DNA of 64,000 bases, from positions 124,001 through 188,000 of the forward strand of contig NZ_KB898356.1 of NCBI RefSeq assembly GCF_000377565.1. The letters run 5' to 3'. Shown here piece after piece: positions 8,488 to 17,544 of the stretch (the stretch's first letter is position 1; each line of letters begins with the position of its first letter). The notes under the pieces are model-generated. The model was given only the letters and a program-made list of their open reading frames with translations, did no database searches and was not told where the DNA came from. This DNA comes from Rhizobium sp. 2MFCol3.1 (GTDB lineage Bacteria; Pseudomonadota; Alphaproteobacteria; Rhizobiales; Rhizobiaceae). A program made the position numbers and the translations under genes.

Positions 8488-9414
8488 ATGATTTTGTGCT
8501 GTGGAGAAGCGTTGATCGACATGCTGCCGCGGGAGACGACGCTCGGCGAAAAGGGCTTCGCGCCCTATGCCGGCGGCGCCATCTTCAACACGGCGATCGC
8601 GCTCGGGCGCCTGGGCATTCAGACTTCTTTCTTCACCGGTCTCGCCGACGACATGATGGGCGAAATCCTCTGCGATACGCTGAAGGCGAGCAATGTCGAC
8701 TTCAGCCTCTGCGCCATCGCGCAGCGCCCCTCGACGCTCGCCTTCGTCAAGCTGGTCAACGGCCAGGCGACCTACGCCTTCTATGACGAGGGCACCGCCG
8801 GCCGCATGATCACCGCCGATGACCTTCCTGTTCTCGGCGACGATTGCGAGGCGCTGCACTTCGGCGCCATCAGCCTGATCCCCAGCCCGTGCGGCGAAAC
8901 CTACGAGGCGCTGCTAGACCGCGAGGCGGCCGAGCGCGTCATCTCGCTCGACCCGAACATCCGCCCCGGCTTCATCAAGGACAAGCAGGCGCATATGGCG
9001 CGCATCAAGCGCATGGCCGCCAAGTCCGATATCCTGAAGTTCTCCGACGAGGACCTGGAATGGTTCGGCATGGAAGGCAGCCATGACGATCTCGCCGCCC
9101 ACTGGCTGCAGCACGGCGCCAAGCTCGTCGTCATCACCAAGGGCGCCGAGGGCGCGACGGGCTACACGAGTGAACGCAAGGTCACCGTCCCCAGCCAGCG
9201 CGTCACCGTGGTCGACACCGTCGGTGCCGGCGATACGTTCGATGCCGGCGTTCTCGCCTCGCTGAAGATGGATGGCCTGCTCACCAAGGCGCAGGTCGCC
9301 TCGCTCGACGAAAACGCGCTTCAGAACGCGCTCTCGCTCGGCGCCAAGGCCGCCGCCGTCACGGTCTCCCGCGCCGGCGCCAACCCGCCATGGGCCAACG
9401 AAATCGGCCTCTAA
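8488..9414 (+). CDS. frk: fructokinase-type PfkB carbohydrate kinase
   Basis: 308 residues of the PfkB ribokinase superfamily. Visible are MILCCGEALIDMLP at the start, the first PfkB signature (GGAIFNTAIALGRLG) near residue 35, SLDPNIRPGF, and the second signature with the catalytic base (DTVGAGDTFDAGVLASL) near residue 248. Placement downstream of pyrE is common in rhizobia, where the gene is called frk and phosphorylates fructose to fructose-6-phosphate. The substrate is inferred from that family resemblance. The product would feed the Pgi encoded 4 kb away. Confidence 0.85.
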   Translation: MILCCGEALIDMLPRETTLGEKGFAPYAGGAIFNTAIALGRLGIQTSFFTGLADDMMGEILCDTLKASNVDFSLCAIAQRPSTLAFVKLVNGQATYAFYDEGTAGRMITADDLPVLGDDCEALHFGAISLIPSPCGETYEALLDREAAERVISLDPNIRPGFIKDKQAHMARIKRMAAKSDILKFSDEDLEWFGMEGSHDDLAAHWLQHGAKLVVITKGAEGATGYTSERKVTVPSQRVTVVDTVGAGDTFDAGVLASLKMDGLLTKAQVASLDENALQNALSLGAKAAAVTVSRAGANPPWANEIGL

Positions 9415-9417
9415 GCC

Positions 9418-10212
9418 TCACACCAATTGGTCAAGAAACGCGAGCACGGTCCGATTGAAGTCATCGGGCCGCTGCAGCGGCGCGAAGTGGCTGACGCCTT
9501 CAAGCGGAACGAATGTCGCGCCGGGAATGCTGCGCACCAGATGCGCGGCATGCTCCGGCTTGATGAACTCGTCCTTGTCGCCGAGCACCACCGCCACCGG
9601 CACGCGGATGCGGTTCAGGTCGGCGGCCGAATAATTCGGCTCGGTCGACATCATCAGGCTCACATCCTCGACGAAGCGGTCGAACTGGTCCGGCGTCGGC
9701 GACAGCGCCTCGTAATCCATCCGATGCCTATTGAAGCAGCGGTCAATGACCGGCGTCGGCACGAAGGGCTTTACGCCCGACGGATCCATGCTGCAGGCGA
9801 AGAAGAACACGCCGTTGACGCGCTCGGGGTGCTTGTCGGCGAGAATGAGCGCCGTGCACGCCCCATCGCTCCAGCCGACAAGCGCTGCCTTCTCGATCTC
9901 CAGATGATTCATCACCGCAAGCACGTCCGATGCCATCAGCTCGTATGTGTAGGGCTTTTCATCCCGCGTGCTGCGGCCGTGTCCACGGCTGTCGATCACC
10001 ACCACGCGCCGCCCTGATCGCAGCAGCGCCGGCACCTGATAGCCCCAGTTGCCGCTGTTCCCAAGCCCGCCATGCAGCAGGATCACAGCCGGCCCGGAAC
10101 CATAGGCGCTGTACCAGATATCGGCGCCGTCATGCGTAACCACCCCGTCGTCACCGTCAGGCAGCGCCTCCGCTCCCTGCGCTGCAAATCGCTCCAGCTC
10201 GTCGTCTGTCAT
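9418..10212 (-). CDS. alpha/beta-hydrolase
   Basis: 264 residues with the alpha/beta-hydrolase core: the oxyanion HGGLGNSGNWGYQ segment, the nucleophile elbow GWSDGA near residue 113, an acidic residue in GDKDEFIKPEHA, and the catalytic His in GVSHFAPLQRP near the C-terminus. The substrate is unknown; an esterase or haloperoxidase-like role is possible. The stop lies three bases from that of frk (convergent). It may be transcribed alone, since the upstream MocR gene ends 89 bases away. Confidence 0.85.
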   Translation of the reverse strand: MTDDELERFAAQGAEALPDGDDGVVTHDGADIWYSAYGSGPAVILLHGGLGNSGNWGYQVPALLRSGRRVVVIDSRGHGRSTRDEKPYTYELMASDVLAVMNHLEIEKAALVGWSDGACTALILADKHPERVNGVFFFACSMDPSGVKPFVPTPVIDRCFNRHRMDYEALSPTPDQFDRFVEDVSLMMSTEPNYSAADLNRIRVPVAVVLGDKDEFIKPEHAAHLVRSIPGATFVPLEGVSHFAPLQRPDDFNRTVLAFLDQLV

Positions 10213-10301
10213 GTCGATCCTCCCAATCCCTCATTCTCTCTAGACGGATAACGCGGCCCCATCTCGACACCTCCTCCGAAATAGTCACCGCGCCGCCCGA
10301 C

Positions 10302-11711
10302 CTAAGCTTTCCCTCGCGCCGCCCACATGGCCTCGCGAAGTACTTCGAAGACCTTCGGGTCTTCCGTCTGCGAAACATTGAACCGCATGAAGTCCGTCGC
10401 CGTCTGCGACAGGCTGAACGCATTGCCCGGCGCCAGCACCACGTCCCGCTCCAGTGCCGCTCGCGCCACATCGGCGGCGTCGATGCCATCAGGCAGCCGG
10501 CACCACAGAAACATCCCCGCCTGCGGCTCAAGCCAGGGCACGATGCCGAGGTTCTTGAGCTTGGCCGAGACCTCGAACATCGTCTTCGATAGCCGGCTGC
10601 GCAGTGTCTCGATATGCTTGCGATAGCTCCCGTCGCTGAGCACGCTCAAGACCAGCTGCGCCGCATGCCGCCCGCCGCCGAACGAGGTGGCGATCTTCAG
10701 ATCCGTCAGCCCGCCGATCCACTCCGGCTTGGCGGCGATGAAGCCGCAGCGCGCCGAGGCCGACAGCGTCTTCGAGAAACTGCCGATATGGATGACGCGA
10801 TCCAGCCCGTCGAAGGCGGCGAGCCGCGGCGCCGTGACGTGCTCGAAATCGGCAAAGATATCGTCCTCGATGATCGTCAGGTCGAATTGTTCGGCGATCT
10901 TCAGCACCCGATGCGCCGTCACCGGCGAGAGGATCGCCCCGGTCGGGTTATGCAGCGCCGAATTGGTCACGTAGAGCTTCGGCCGGTGCTCGGCCACCAC
11001 GCGGGCGAAGACCTCGATATCGGGGCCGGAGGGCGTATAAGGCACGCTGACAATCTTGGCGCGGTGGGCGCGAAGCAGCGCGTGGAAATTGAAATAGCAG
11101 GGATCGTCGACCATCACGGTATCGCCGGGCTCGATCAGAAAACGGCAGAGCAGGTCGATCGCCTGAATGCCTGATTCCGTGAGGATGATCTGGTCGGGCG
11201 AGGCGCCGATCCCCTTGTCGGCCATACGCCGCGCGATCAGCTGCCTGAGCGGCGGCAATCCGAGCGGCGATCCGTATGCAAGCAGCACCGGCCCATCGGC
11301 GCGCGCCAGCGCCCGCACGGCGCGTCGAACGCCATCCTCGGGAAGCCACGCGGGCGGCAGCCAGCCGCAGCCCGGCTTCAGCCCGATATCGCCCGCCTCG
11401 AGAGACTGGCGCGACACCCAGAACGGATCGATTTCGCGATCGAGCCGTGGCCCGACTTCAGACAGCGCGAAGGGGGCCGCCTGGTTTGCGACGTAGAAGC
11501 CGGAACCCGGCCGCGACAGGATCGCGCCCTCGGCGACCAGCCGCTCATAGGCCTCGACCACGGTCGAGGTCGAAATCTTCAGCGACCCCGCAAGCGCCCG
11601 CACCGAAGGCAGCTTCGCCCCCGCCGTCAGGCTGCGGCCGGCGATGCGTTGCTTGATCGTGTTCATCACCGTCGCCACGCGGGTCGTCCCGACGATCACA
11701 TTGTCAGCCAT
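10302..11711 (-). CDS. MocR-type GntR regulator with aminotransferase-like domain
   Basis: 469 residues. The N-terminal 75 form a GntR winged helix (IKQRIAGRSLTAGAKLPSVRALAGSLKISTSTVVEAYERLVAEG). The rest is a class I aminotransferase fold that binds PLP, with the Schiff-base lysine in IGSFSKTLSASARCGF. In the family this domain usually senses PLP plus an amino compound rather than catalysing transamination. The start at 11711 follows GGAGAGC; a 15-codon upstream extension lacks a ribosome site. It is divergent from an EamA exporter across a 111-base gap with ACCGTA direct repeats, so regulation of that exporter is likely. Confidence 0.9.
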   Translation of the reverse strand: MADNVIVGTTRVATVMNTIKQRIAGRSLTAGAKLPSVRALAGSLKISTSTVVEAYERLVAEGAILSRPGSGFYVANQAAPFALSEVGPRLDREIDPFWVSRQSLEAGDIGLKPGCGWLPPAWLPEDGVRRAVRALARADGPVLLAYGSPLGLPPLRQLIARRMADKGIGASPDQIILTESGIQAIDLLCRFLIEPGDTVMVDDPCYFNFHALLRAHRAKIVSVPYTPSGPDIEVFARVVAEHRPKLYVTNSALHNPTGAILSPVTAHRVLKIAEQFDLTIIEDDIFADFEHVTAPRLAAFDGLDRVIHIGSFSKTLSASARCGFIAAKPEWIGGLTDLKIATSFGGGRHAAQLVLSVLSDGSYRKHIETLRSRLSKTMFEVSAKLKNLGIVPWLEPQAGMFLWCRLPDGIDAADVARAALERDVVLAPGNAFSLSQTATDFMRFNVSQTEDPKVFEVLREAMWAARGKA

Positions 11712-11746
11712 CCGTACTGCTCTCCGATGCATAACAGTTTGGCAGA

Positions 11747-11762
11747 ACCGTACCATACCGTA
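11747..11762. promoter_or_regulatory. direct-repeat operator candidate between mocR-type gene and exporter
   Basis: ACCGTA occurs at 11747-11752 and again at 11757-11762, exactly one helical turn apart. Direct repeats in divergent promoters are the usual target of MocR regulators. The assignment is inferred from position and spacing. Confidence 0.5.
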
Positions 11763-11822
11763 GCTGGCATGGCCACGCCACGAGGGATCATAAGATGGCT
11801 ATTGATCGTGAAGGAGTGTGCC

Positions 11823-12686
11823 ATGGACCGCACGGCGGCCGGTTGGTTGAATGGTTTTATCGGTGTCTTGATCTTCAGCGGCTCGCTGCCCGCGACGCGC
11901 ATGGCGGTGATGGGGTTCGATCCCGTGTTCCTGACCGTCGCCCGCGCGGCGATCGCCGGGCTGATCGCACTGGCGCTGCTCGTACTGTTTCGCGAAAAGC
12001 GGCCGGCGGCCAGCGATCTTCTGTCGCTTGTTATCGTCGCCTTCGGCGTCGTCATCGGCTTTCCGCTGCTGACCGCACTGGCGCTCACCCACATCACCTC
12101 GGCGCACTCCATCGTCTTCATCGGCCTGCTGCCGCTTTCGACCGCGATCTTCGGCGTCATCAGGGGCGGCGAGCGTCCGCAGCCGGCCTTCTGGATATTC
12201 TCCTGCGTGGGGAGCGCGCTGGTCGCAGGCTTTGCCCTGTCGCAAGGCGTGACCGCGGCCCCGCTCGGCGATCTCCTGATGCTCGCCGCCATCATCGCCT
12301 GTGGGCTGGGCTATGCCGAGGGCGCCAAGTTGTCGCGCAGGCTCGGCGGCTGGCAGGTCATCTCCTGGGCGCTGGTTCTCTCGCTGCCCGTCATGCTCGC
12401 GCTTGCGCTCTTCAATCTGCCGCCGTCCTTCGCGGCGATCGAAACACCGGCCTGGGCGGGCCTCGTCTATGTCTCGCTGTTCAGCATGCTGATCGGCTTC
12501 TTCTTCTGGTATCGCGGCCTCGCGCAGGGCGGCATTGCCGGTGTCGGCCAGTTGCAGCTGCTGCAGCCCTTCTTCGGCCTGCTCCTGGCGGCAACGCTGC
12601 TGCATGAGCAGGTGAGCCCGATCATGCTCGTCGTCACCATCGCCATCGTCGGCTGCGTCGCCGGCGCCAAGAAGTTCGCCCGCTAG
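11823..12686 (+). CDS. EamA/DMT-superfamily transporter
   Basis: 287 residues, about ten membrane helices, and two EamA repeats (helices 1-5 and 6-10), each with the family's Pro/Gly-rich signature (e.g. GFDPVFLTVARAAIAGL). Such proteins usually export amino acids or metabolites across the inner membrane. The start at 11823 is preceded by AAGGAG. The divergent MocR regulator points to export of an amino compound, which is inference. Confidence 0.87.
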   Translation: MDRTAAGWLNGFIGVLIFSGSLPATRMAVMGFDPVFLTVARAAIAGLIALALLVLFREKRPAASDLLSLVIVAFGVVIGFPLLTALALTHITSAHSIVFIGLLPLSTAIFGVIRGGERPQPAFWIFSCVGSALVAGFALSQGVTAAPLGDLLMLAAIIACGLGYAEGAKLSRRLGGWQVISWALVLSLPVMLALALFNLPPSFAAIETPAWAGLVYVSLFSMLIGFFFWYRGLAQGGIAGVGQLQLLQPFFGLLLAATLLHEQVSPIMLVVTIAIVGCVAGAKKFAR

Positions 12687-12782
12687 GGCGTTGCAGGTGA
12701 GAATGGATTTGCATTTTGCCGCATAAGCGCGCCTGCTGTTTGGCGTCACATCCTTTGATGTGGCCCAACCAGGGAGCTTGAA

Positions 12783-12926
12783 ATGGCAAAGGGTCAACTC
12801 CGCGGCACGCGTGAAGCGCGCAAGCCGAAGAAAGACAAGTCCGCTCCGGCAGTCGCCTCGCAGCCGGGCTCGCAGGTCAAGCAGGCCGCGAGCACCGTAC
12901 CTTCAAGCAAGGGCGCCAGGCCCTGA
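12783..12926 (+). CDS. small basic protein, 47 residues
   Basis: A short frame starting MAKGQLRGTREARKPKKDKS, very rich in Lys, Arg, Ser and Ala and probably disordered. AGGGAG lies eight bases upstream. Similar short MAKGQ...KKPKK proteins are annotated as hypothetical in many proteobacteria, so it is likely real. The function is unknown; the composition suggests nucleic-acid or ribosome contact. The strong bidirectional terminator at 12975-13008 follows the stop. Confidence 0.65.
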   Translation: MAKGQLRGTREARKPKKDKSAPAVASQPGSQVKQAASTVPSSKGARP

Positions 12927-12974
12927 CCGCCAAAAAGGGTGGTCCTGAGGGCAGTCATCTCAACCAAATAGAAA

Positions 12975-13008
12975 ACGCTCCCGCGGCGGTCACCACGGGA
13001 GCGTCTTT
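12975..13008. terminator. bidirectional terminator between the small basic gene and pgi
   Basis: ACGCTCCCG and CGGGAGCGT form a 9-bp stem. The plus strand continues with CTTTT and the minus strand with TTTT, so the structure can end both converging transcripts. Confidence 0.8.
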
Positions 13009-13023
13009 TGAACGTTGCGCTCG

Positions 13024-14649
13024 TTACTTCGCGAGCTTCGCCAGTTCGGCAACGAGGCCCTGCGTCGACGAATCGTGGCCGGCAGCGCTTTCCTTGCCTT
13101 CGATGACGGGCAGCAGGCCGGTCGCCAGCTCCTTGCCGAGCTCGACGCCCCACTGGTCGAAGGAGTTGATGCGGAACAGCACGCCTTCGACAAAGACGCG
13201 GTGCTCGTAGAGCGCCACGAGGCGACCAAATGCGAACGGCGTCAGCTTGTCGTAAACGAAGGTGATCGACGGGCGGTTGCCGGTGAAGACGCGGTGCGGC
13301 GCGATGAAATCGGCCTGCTTGTCGTCCATGCCCTTGTCGGTCAGCTGCTTCTTGGCTTCCTCGAAGGTGCGGCCCTTCATCAGCGCTTCCGACTGCGCGA
13401 TGCAGTTTGCCATCAAAAGCTGGTGCTGGTGGCGCAGCTCCGGCTCGAAGCCGTTGGCGGCGATCATGAACTCGGCCGGGATCACGCTCGTGCCCTGGTG
13501 GATCAGCTGGTAGAAGGCGTGCTGGCCGTTGGTGCCGGGCTCGCCCCAGACGACAGGGCCGGAATTGCCTTCGACCGGCGTGCCGTCGATCGTGACGCCC
13601 TTGCCGTTCGATTCCATGTCGAGCTGCTGCAGGTAAGCAGGGAAGCGCGACAGGCGCTGATCGTAGGGCAGGATCGCGCGGGTGGCGTAGCCGAGAACGT
13701 TACGATTGTAGAAGCCGATCAGGCCGAGCAGGATCGGCAGGTTCTTGGCGATCGGCGCCGTGCGGAAGTGGTTGTCGATCGAGTGCGCGCCATCGAGGAA
13801 CTTGCCGAAGTTCTCAGGACCGACAGCGATCATCAGCGGCAGGCCGATGGCCGACCAGATCGAGTAGCGACCGCCGACCCAATCCCAGAAGCCGAACACG
13901 CGCTCGCTCTCGATGCCGAAGGCGGCAACCTTGTCGAGCGCCGTCGAAACGGCTGCGAAGTGATGCTGAATGGCGGCTTCACCGAGCGCGTCGGCAACGA
14001 ACTTGCGCGCCGTCTGGGCGTTCGTCATCGTCTCGATGGTGGTGAAGGTCTTGGATGCGACGATGAAGAGTGTCGTTTCCGGCTGCACCAGCTTCAGGAT
14101 GTCGGCGATATGCGCGCCGTCGATGTTGGAAACGAAATGCGCGCGCGGGCCGTCGTGATAAGGCGCCAGCGCCAGCGTCGCCATCACGGGGCCGAGGTCG
14201 GAGCCGCCGATGCCGATGTTGATGACGTCGGTGATCTTCTTGCCGGTCGCGCCCTTCAGCGCGCCCGAGCGAATGCCGTCGGCAAACTTGCCCATGGCGG
14301 CGAGCACGCCATTGACGTCAGGCATCACGTCCTTGCCATCGACGAGAACCGGGGTGTTCGAGCGGTTGCGAAGGGCCGTGTGCAGCACGGCGCGGTTTTC
14401 GGTGAAGTTGATCGCCTTGCCCGAGAACATCTCGTCGCGCTTGGCCTCGACACCGCCGGTTTCGGCGAGCTTGACCAGAAGGGCCAGCACTTCGTCGTTC
14501 ACGGCCGTCTTCGAGAAATCCATCAGGAGGTCGTCGAGCGAGGCGGTGAAGCGCGAAAAGCGTTTCGGATCGGCCGCGAAGGCAGCACGGATATCGGTGG
14601 CCTTGGTGGCAGCCGCGGTGCTTTTCAGTTGGTCGACGATGGCATTCAT
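13024..14649 (-). CDS. pgi: glucose-6-phosphate isomerase
   Basis: Interconverts glucose-6-phosphate and fructose-6-phosphate. 541 residues, the usual length. Two SIS sugar-isomerase domains are present, with [13 protein letters not shown] near residue 150 and the signatures [20 protein letters not shown] near residue 350 and RIPF-like C-terminal helices. Catalytic Glu and His lie in that GTNGQHAF region. AAAGGAGCC precedes the start. In rhizobia the enzyme serves gluconeogenesis and the Entner-Doudoroff route more than glycolysis. The leader contains a translated-looking short frame and hairpins. Confidence 0.97.
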   Translation of the reverse strand: MNAIVDQLKSTAAATKATDIRAAFAADPKRFSRFTASLDDLLMDFSKTAVNDEVLALLVKLAETGGVEAKRDEMFSGKAINFTENRAVLHTALRNRSNTPVLVDGKDVMPDVNGVLAAMGKFADGIRSGALKGATGKKITDVINIGIGGSDLGPVMATLALAPYHDGPRAHFVSNIDGAHIADILKLVQPETTLFIVASKTFTTIETMTNAQTARKFVADALGEAAIQHHFAAVSTALDKVAAFGIESERVFGFWDWVGGRYSIWSAIGLPLMIAVGPENFGKFLDGAHSIDNHFRTAPIAKNLPILLGLIGFYNRNVLGYATRAILPYDQRLSRFPAYLQQLDMESNGKGVTIDGTPVEGNSGPVVWGEPGTNGQHAFYQLIHQGTSVIPAEFMIAANGFEPELRHQHQLLMANCIAQSEALMKGRTFEEAKKQLTDKGMDDKQADFIAPHRVFTGNRPSITFVYDKLTPFAFGRLVALYEHRVFVEGVLFRINSFDQWGVELGKELATGLLPVIEGKESAAGHDSSTQGLVAELAKLAK

Positions 14650-15069
14650 GGGAGGCTCCTTTGCAGGGCGTGAGGGTCGCGGAAACTATTCGCTTTACCG
14701 GGTGCAAATCAAGTTATGTCTGAAATTATTCATAAAAAGGGTGCGCACGTCGCGCTTGATGCGGCAGCGCTGTCAGGCTATATTGGAGAGGTTGCAGGCG
14801 GAGCTGTAACTCCACCTGCTGCGCTTACTTAGGTATGGAATGCGACCCGGACGCTGATTGACCAGCTTGTCCGGGTTCTCCTTACCGTAAGCGTGATGCT
14901 AAGCGGTCGAAACCACATATCATCACCTCCCGTTCTGATGGCAAGGCTCTTGCCGAAGTCGGCGCGGCCCATCCTCGCCGATAGGCCGCGTCGCCGCGGC
15001 CTGTGCTGCTTCTGCCTCAAAACAAGGCGATAGCAGCACAGTTTTGGGTTGTGCTCAATTGCGAAAATA
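14650..15069 (-). promoter_or_regulatory. 420-base pgi leader / fadD trailer with several hairpins
   Basis: Read on the minus strand, the fadD stop is followed by a stem TGTGCTGCT/AGCAGCACA (15013-15051 area) and by AGGCCGC/GCGGCCT (14985-15004 area). Next come a 29-codon frame with a near-ideal ribosome site (14829-14918), a hairpin inside that frame formed by ACCCGGAC and GTCCGGGT, and another stem GCAGGTGGAG/CTCCGCCTGC near 14795-14820. A T-run lies near 14737-14741. The dense structure suggests a regulated leader or a small RNA; neither is proven. Confidence 0.5.
14829..14918 (-). CDS. possible leader peptide, 29 residues, upstream of pgi
   Basis: The ATG at 14918 lies seven bases behind GGGAGG in the run GGGAGGTGATGAT, one of the best Shine-Dalgarno sequences in the window. 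The peptide starts MWFRPLSITLTV, continues with four Arg and two Thr in RRTRT, and ends VAFHT. A strong RNA stem (ACCCGGAC/GTCCGGGT) lies within the frame, as expected for translation-coupled attenuation. Its stop is 180 bases before pgi. It could also be a free-standing small protein or part of a small RNA. No known attenuator family was recognised. Confidence 0.5.
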   Translation of the reverse strand: MWFRPLSITLTVRRTRTSWSISVRVAFHT

Positions 15070-16770
15070 TTACGCGCGCAGATCCTTGCGCAGGATCTTG
15101 CCGACCGGCGATTTCGGCAGTTCGGTGCGGAACTCGATGAAGCGCGGCCGCTTGTAGTTGGTGAGGTTGGCCACGCAGTGCGCCTTCACATCCGCCTCGG
15201 TCAGGTTGGGATCCTTGCGCACCACGAAGAGCTTCACCGCCTCGCCGGAATGCCCGTCCGCAACACCGACGGCGGCAGCCTCCAGGATGCCCGGGTGCAT
15301 CGCCGCCACTTCCTCGATCTCGTTCGGATAGACGTTGAAGCCGGAGACTAGGATCATGTCCTTCTTGCGGTCGACGATCTTGGTGTAGCCGCGGGCATCC
15401 ATGAAGCCCATGTCGCCGGTGCGGAAATAGCCGTCGGGGGTCATGGCGCGCGCCGTCTCATCCGGCTTGTTCCAGTATCCGGCCATCACCTGCGGCCCGC
15501 GAATGCAGATCTCGCCAACTTCGCCGAGCGGCAGCGATGCGCCGTCCTCGTTGCGGATATCGAGATCCGTGGAGGAGATCGGCAGGCCGATCGCGCCGGT
15601 GAACTCGGGCGAATCGAAGCGGTTGGCGGTGGCGACGGGCGACGTCTCGGAAAGCCCGTATCCCTCGGTGATGTGATTGCCGGTGATCGTCAGCCAGCGC
15701 TCGGCCACCGGCCGCTGCACGGCCATGCCGCCACCCAGTGAAATCACCAGCGAGGAGAAATCGACCTTGGCGAATTCCGGGTTGTTCATCAGCGCGTTGA
15801 ACAGCGTGTTGAGCCCGGGGAAGACGTGGACGTTGGATTTCGAGAATTCGCGCACGAGGGCAGGGATGTCGCGCGGATTGGCGACGAGAATATTATGGGC
15901 GCCAAGCGACATGCCCATCAGCGAGTTCACCGTCAGCGCGAAGATATGGTAGAGCGGCAGCGCGCAGAGAAAGTTTAGCACATCCGGCCGCTGGCGCTTC
16001 TCGAAGGCGGATTTCAGCCAGAGTTCCAGCTGCAGCTTGTTCGACAACAGGTTCTTGTGCGTGAGCACCGCACCCTTGGCGATGCCAGTCGTCCCGCCGG
16101 TATATTGCAGGAAGGCGATATCGCTGCCGACAAGACCTGATGGCTTCAGCGTCGCGCCGTCACCCTCACCAAGCACCTGCTTGAATGTCTTGTGTCGGGG
16201 GATCGACCAGGCGGGAACGAGCTTCTTCACCTTGCGCACGAGAAGATTGACGATCAGCCCCTTGGTGCCCAGCATTTCGCCGAGCGACGTGACGACCACA
16301 TGGCGCACATCGGTATGGCCGAGCACCTGCTGAACGGTATGGGCGAAGTTTTCCAGAACGAAGATCGCCTTGGCGCCGGCATCGCGCAGCTGATGCTCCA
16401 GTTCGCGCGGCGTATAGAGCGGGTTGACGTTCACCACCACGAGCCCGGCGCGCAGGATGCCATAGACGGCGATCGGGTTCTGCAGCACGTTCGGCATCAT
16501 CACCGCGACGCGATCGCCCTTCTGCAGTCCGCTTGCCTGCAGCCATGCCGCGACCTTGCGCGTCTGGCTTTCCAGCTGGCGGTAGGTGAGCGTCTTGCCC
16601 ATGCTGGAAAAGGCGATGCGGTCGGCATAGCGCGCGCAGGATTTCTCAAGCAGCTCCGCCAGTGATTCGTATTCCAGCGCCGGAAGCTCGGCCGGTACGA
16701 TCGCCGGATAGGTGGCAAGCCACGGCTTGTCGGGCCTGTCACCGCCAGGATGGGCGGAAATGCTGTTCAT
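15070..16770 (-). CDS. fadD: long-chain fatty-acid--CoA ligase
   Basis: Activates fatty acids with ATP and CoA for beta-oxidation, usually at the inner membrane. 566 residues from the start at 16770, which follows AGGGAGAGAGA; a 23-codon extension upstream is less likely. Domain order is standard for ANL enzymes: the P-loop-like AMP signature YTGGTTGIAKGAVLTHKNL near residue 200, GYGLSETSP, RTGDMG, and the hinge with DRKKDMILVSGFNVYPNEIEEV near residue 455. The C-terminal catalytic Lys is in SPVGKILRKDL. A TTGACGT..ACGTCAA palindrome lies 126 bases upstream. Confidence 0.95.
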   Translation of the reverse strand: MNSISAHPGGDRPDKPWLATYPAIVPAELPALEYESLAELLEKSCARYADRIAFSSMGKTLTYRQLESQTRKVAAWLQASGLQKGDRVAVMMPNVLQNPIAVYGILRAGLVVVNVNPLYTPRELEHQLRDAGAKAIFVLENFAHTVQQVLGHTDVRHVVVTSLGEMLGTKGLIVNLLVRKVKKLVPAWSIPRHKTFKQVLGEGDGATLKPSGLVGSDIAFLQYTGGTTGIAKGAVLTHKNLLSNKLQLELWLKSAFEKRQRPDVLNFLCALPLYHIFALTVNSLMGMSLGAHNILVANPRDIPALVREFSKSNVHVFPGLNTLFNALMNNPEFAKVDFSSLVISLGGGMAVQRPVAERWLTITGNHITEGYGLSETSPVATANRFDSPEFTGAIGLPISSTDLDIRNEDGASLPLGEVGEICIRGPQVMAGYWNKPDETARAMTPDGYFRTGDMGFMDARGYTKIVDRKKDMILVSGFNVYPNEIEEVAAMHPGILEAAAVGVADGHSGEAVKLFVVRKDPNLTEADVKAHCVANLTNYKRPRFIEFRTELPKSPVGKILRKDLRA

Positions 16771-16895
16771 CGTGTCTCTCTCCCTGTCGCTGCCGGCGGG
16801 GCGCCCGTCGAAACTATTGGATGATCCTCCATCCTCCAATACGGCAGCTTATGTCATTGCTCGAATGGTTCAAGCAGCATCAGGCTACAATAACC

Positions 16896-16911
16896 TTGAC
16901 GTAAACGTCAA
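16896..16911. promoter_or_regulatory. fatty-acid-regulon-like palindrome upstream of fadD
   Basis: TTGACGT-AA-ACGTCAA has perfect 7-bp arms. It resembles operators described in proteobacteria for regulators of fatty-acid and branched-chain catabolism (LiuR/PsrA class). A related site with the same half-sites stands before the nitronate monooxygenase gene at 38554-38575. Confidence 0.6.
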
Positions 16912-17040
16912 TATTGCGGCGCCCGCCAAAATTGCGGATCAAATTCGGGAACAACGGGCAGCGGGCGACGTTTTCAATTCACACGCTTGGCACGAGGAAC
17001 AACGCCAGGCACGAGGAACCAACCGAAAGGGAGTAGAGAC

Positions 17041-17433
17041 ATGCTGCAACAGGACAACGACAAGACCCTCCGTGACCCGAACGTCAAGGATACGCACTCG
17101 CTGATCGCCAGCGACCGTGTGGAAGGCACCCGCGTCTACGGCGCCGATGGCAAGCACATCGGCTCGATCGAGCGCCTGATCCTCGGCAAGAGAGATGGCC
17201 GCGTCGCTTATGCCGTGCTGAGCTTCGGCGGCTTCATGGGCATCGGTCACGATCACTACCCGCTGCCCTGGGATAAGCTGTCCTACGATACGCAGCTGGA
17301 TGGCTACCGCATCGATCTGACCAAAGAACAGATCGAAGGCGCGCCAAGCTACGCGGATGATGACGACACCTGGTACAACGATAACGGCCGCCGGGTCTAC
17401 GATTACTACGGCGTGCCGCCCTACTGGATGTAA
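17041..17433 (+). CDS. PRC-barrel domain protein
   Basis: 130 residues. The PRC-barrel core runs from about residue 20 to 85 (VEGTRVYGADGKHIGSIERLILGKRDGRVAYAVLSFGGF). An acidic and aromatic tail follows (DDDDTWYNDNGRRVYDYYGVPPYWM). Soluble proteins of this type are abundant in rhizobia and often stress-associated, but no reaction is known. AAAGGGAG precedes the start. Two stacked hairpins follow, the second a strong intrinsic terminator. Confidence 0.85.
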   Translation: MLQQDNDKTLRDPNVKDTHSLIASDRVEGTRVYGADGKHIGSIERLILGKRDGRVAYAVLSFGGFMGIGHDHYPLPWDKLSYDTQLDGYRIDLTKEQIEGAPSYADDDDTWYNDNGRRVYDYYGVPPYWM

Positions 17434-17457
17434 GTCTCCCGCGAGGCCGGAAAGGAA

Positions 17458-17522
17458 GGGTCCCGCCGCGTGCGGGACCCACCGACGGCCACAAAAACCT
17501 CCGGCGAAAGTCGGAGGTTTTT
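17458..17522 (+). terminator. two hairpins ending the PRC-barrel transcript
   Basis: GGGTCCCGC/GCGGGACCC forms the first stem (17458-17480). AAAAACCTCCG/CGGAGGTTTTT forms the second (17493-17522) with its T-tract in the 3' arm. The second works in both directions and can also end the beta-mannosidase message from the opposite strand. Confidence 0.85.
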
Positions 17523-17544
17523 GCATGAGTTACGCCGGCCTAGT

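Noticed and set aside
13015-14673. 552-codon plus-strand frame opposite pgi
   Set aside because: Long antisense frames are common in high-GC DNA. The composition is Arg/Glu/Asp-rich without any domain, and pgi on the other strand is certain.
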